Of a stretch of DNA of 64,000 bases, positions 62,154-64,000 are shown in pieces. The translations under genes were made by a program, and so were the position numbers. The notes under the pieces were generated by a model, which was given only the letters and a program-made list of their open reading frames with translations, did no database searches and had not been told where the DNA came from. Source of the DNA: Onchocerca volvulus (lineage: Eukaryota; Nematoda; Chromadorea; Rhabditida; Onchocercidae); assembly GCA_000499405.2 (NCBI GenBank), contig HG738139.1:6534616-6598615 (forward strand), written 5' to 3'. Every line of letters begins with the position of its first letter. Within the stretch, counting starts at the first letter, position 1.

Positions 62154-62211
62154 AGACACGAAAACCTCTCCACATCTTTTTTTTTTAGATGTGGAGAGGT
62201 TTTTTGTGTCT
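62154..62211. repeat. Perfect-stem hairpin inside the element
   Basis: Arms of about 24 bases (62154-62177 and 62187-62211, core 'aacctctccacatct') are almost exact reverse complements around a T9 loop. The copy at 58853-59660 has only the right-hand sequence, so this looks like a local inverted duplication in this copy. Confidence 0.8.
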
Positions 62212-62639
62212 TGTGTGACAGAGACGAATCCTGTTGAGAAAAGTTTTGTTGATTGACGAAAGAGTAATTCTTCGTAACAAACAGTTATCAGAGAATATCC
62301 AAGCAAATTGATAATTAGGTTATTCTTTCCTTTTCGCTGACAGAGATGAATAATATTCGGCTGAATTTCGAATTATTTGCTACTGTTATGTCGTTGTGAA
62401 CTGTGGAACTGGAACTTTTGGAGCTTCGAGCAGTTGCTATTGTTGCGTCTATCTTTGTCTTTTATCTGTGAATTGGACGTTTTTGTGGTAAATATGCTTA
62501 TCTTTTTGGCATTGAACGTGTTTATCATTCCTTTGAAACCATGTCGCACCACTTGACTTTTATATTCCTTGTTTACAATAATTGTCGTAGCACTATTCGA
62601 TATCTTTCAGCTTTCGCTCACATATAATATGTTTAATTT

Positions 62640-63960
62640 CAAAATACTTGTGGATATACAATATTTTTTGTTGTTCCATCATCGTTTGCAATCTTAGATA
62701 TAGAGATTGTCTGGTTTACCGATTCTAGAACACACAACATATAATTGTCATATGAGCAATCACGTGCCGAGATCTAACACAATTTTAAAAACTGACCCTG
62801 AGTTTTGCTGACGGTGATTGCAAATGTCAATCTAATTGGGAATTGCAATCTCTTAAATTGAAATGCCAATCCGCTGGAATCATAGATATGCGAGGACCGT
62901 TGGAATCATAGGATGCATGAGGAATGAGGACATCTTCACTTTTGAAAGGTCCTATAAGATTGTTGCTTCTACGACGTTGTTCATAAATTTTTTTACTACA
63001 AGCCGCGTGCCATTGCAAAATTTTGCTGATTGATATTTCGCAACATGATGATTGGCATGCCGATTTTCAATTGCAATACATGCGGTGGCATACCTGCAAA
63101 TTTATCTAATTCAAAAAAAAAAAAAAATTGTGTTGGATAATTGCCCGCTTTATCTGCTACATGACAGTGTCGACAGGCTTGTAATTGACTACATCGCTTT
63201 GAATGTTAGACTGAATAATATTGTTAAATTCGTAGACATTCTTTTTTTGATCGCAAGAATAGCTTGTTCACTAAGCTAATCGTGATTCTTACAATTGGTT
63301 TGAATATTGGGAAACACTTTTTCTATCAATTCTTCTTTTGATGTCACTAAATTGCAGAAGTTATGAGGCAATGAAATTCGTCCTGAAGTCAGGTCAGTCG
63401 ATATCTTTTCGTTTCCAATTTCCAGTAATCGTTGTGGGAATATCTCAGTTAATCAATCGTTTTGCAGCTGGACATGCATATTTGTAGTTAATTTTAACAT
63501 CTTTACGTATCGCCGCAAAGTAGAGTATTTCAAGCAAGCATTTATTTCGTCCGCTAGTAACGATCGAGAAATTACAGATGATGTTTGCCTGAAAAATCTT
63601 CTGCAAACAATACTAATGCGTTCCAAAACGGTCTGATGTTTTAACATAAATCTTGCAATGATCGATCAAGAGCCTCGAGCGATTTTCTGTGCACCATTGT
63701 AAATTCATTCCAAACAATAAGTTTGCAATTCTGCAATACTTTCCCCATACCGGATGCTTTTGTTGCATGTGGGAGTTCCAATAAGAATGCTCAATGGCAA
63801 TTTCAAGGCGGAATGAGCAGATCTTTCACCTGATAGCAATGTTGCAGCTTTTTTGACGATGCAAGAGCTAATGCTTTGTCATTTTGAGATCGAAATACCA
63901 GAATCAATCTAATTAGGAACATTTTTCCAGTTCCTCCTGGCACATCTTCACCTTATTGCT
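62640..63960 (-). pseudogene. PIF1-like DNA helicase relic
   Basis: Read on the minus strand in order: Walker A 'VPGGTGKMFLIRLIL' (about 63920-63950; usually GKTF), 'SQNDKALALAS', 'KAATLLSGERSAHSALKLPL', 'GMGKVLQNCKLIVW', 'FRQTSSVISRSLLADEINAC', 'LKLTTNMHVQLQND', 'LQLKIGMPIIMLRNIN', 'IGPFKSEDVLIPH', 'LQFPIRLTFAITVSKTQGQF' and 'TKNIVYPQ'. This is the PIF1-family helicase usual in the C-terminal half of RepHel proteins of Helitrons. The pieces lie in several frames with stops, so it is a pseudogene. Full-length PIF1-type helicases of cellular origin are a less likely alternative, given the flanking repeat. Confidence 0.85.
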
Positions 63961-64000
63961 CAAACATTAGCTTAGTAATGTTTGTATATATGACAAAAGA

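Larger units (their letters stand above)
61815..64000 (-). mobile_element. Degraded Helitron/Helentron-like element with PIF1-type helicase
   Basis: From 61815 the family end sequence is present (degraded hairpin near 61818-61853, then 'aaatgtaaatgttcgttt' and 'tgatacagcgttgcatttg'). It is followed by the internal sequence shared with 57553-58060 and 58853-59660, then a minus-strand helicase relic to the window edge. The element therefore runs 5' to 3' on the minus strand and ends near 61815; its 5' part (possible Rep/HUH region) lies outside. The helicase has frameshifts and stops, so the copy is inactive. Confidence 0.7.

Noticed and set aside
62154..62211. Reading this hairpin as the Helitron 3' terminal hairpin
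   Set aside because: It lies inside the element, about 340 bp from the likely end, and sister copies lack the left arm; the hairpins at 38401 and 58853 fit the terminal position better.
1..64000. CRISPR array, bacterial operon, prophage, tRNA or rRNA genes
   Set aside because: None seen; spliced metazoan genes and AT-rich introns account for the window, and the only bacterial sequence is the small gatB fragment.

Overview
The window is eukaryotic nuclear DNA from a nematode, most likely a filarial (onchocercid) worm. The sequence is strongly AT-rich. Introns are mostly 60-1000 bp with T-rich TTTTCAG-type acceptors. The genes are clear nematode homologues: a Patched-related (PTR) protein, the teneurin TEN-1, the SKIP/SNW1 splicing factor SKP-1 and a BLI-3-like dual oxidase. 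A decayed gatB fragment of Rickettsiales type suggests past transfer from a Wolbachia-like endosymbiont, which is typical of filarial genomes. The species cannot be named from this sequence.

Layout: (1) 240-6176, + strand, a complete 17-exon PTR gene of about 862 aa. (2) 6868-39655, - strand, ten-1, reconstructed as 45 exons with matching phases that give an open frame of about 2,793 codons; it converges tail-to-tail on the PTR gene with about 690 bp between. (3) 39.7-51.8 kb, a 12-kb gene-poor stretch with low-complexity runs, a long palindrome, a TG tract and a minisatellite, lying between the divergent 5' ends of ten-1 and the oxidase gene. (4) 51781-61171, + strand, the first five exons (signal peptide and start of the peroxidase domain) of a dual oxidase that continues past the window. 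Its fourth intron (6.7 kb) holds the complete two-exon skp-1 gene on the opposite strand, three relics of one Helitron-like repeat, and the gatB fragment. (5) 61.8-64.0 kb, a larger copy of the same repeat carrying a decayed PIF1-type helicase on the - strand.

The genes do not form one pathway. TEN-1 (adhesion and signalling, basement-membrane and neuronal development), the PTR protein (membrane and cuticle-related sterol-sensing family) and the dual oxidase (cuticle tyrosine cross-linking in C. elegans) all act at the cell surface or in the epidermis, while SKP-1 is a nuclear splicing and transcription cofactor. Exon boundaries were read by eye from splice consensus, frame and family similarity; most should be exact but a shift of a few bases is possible. 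No CRISPR array, tRNA, rRNA or bacterial operon was seen.
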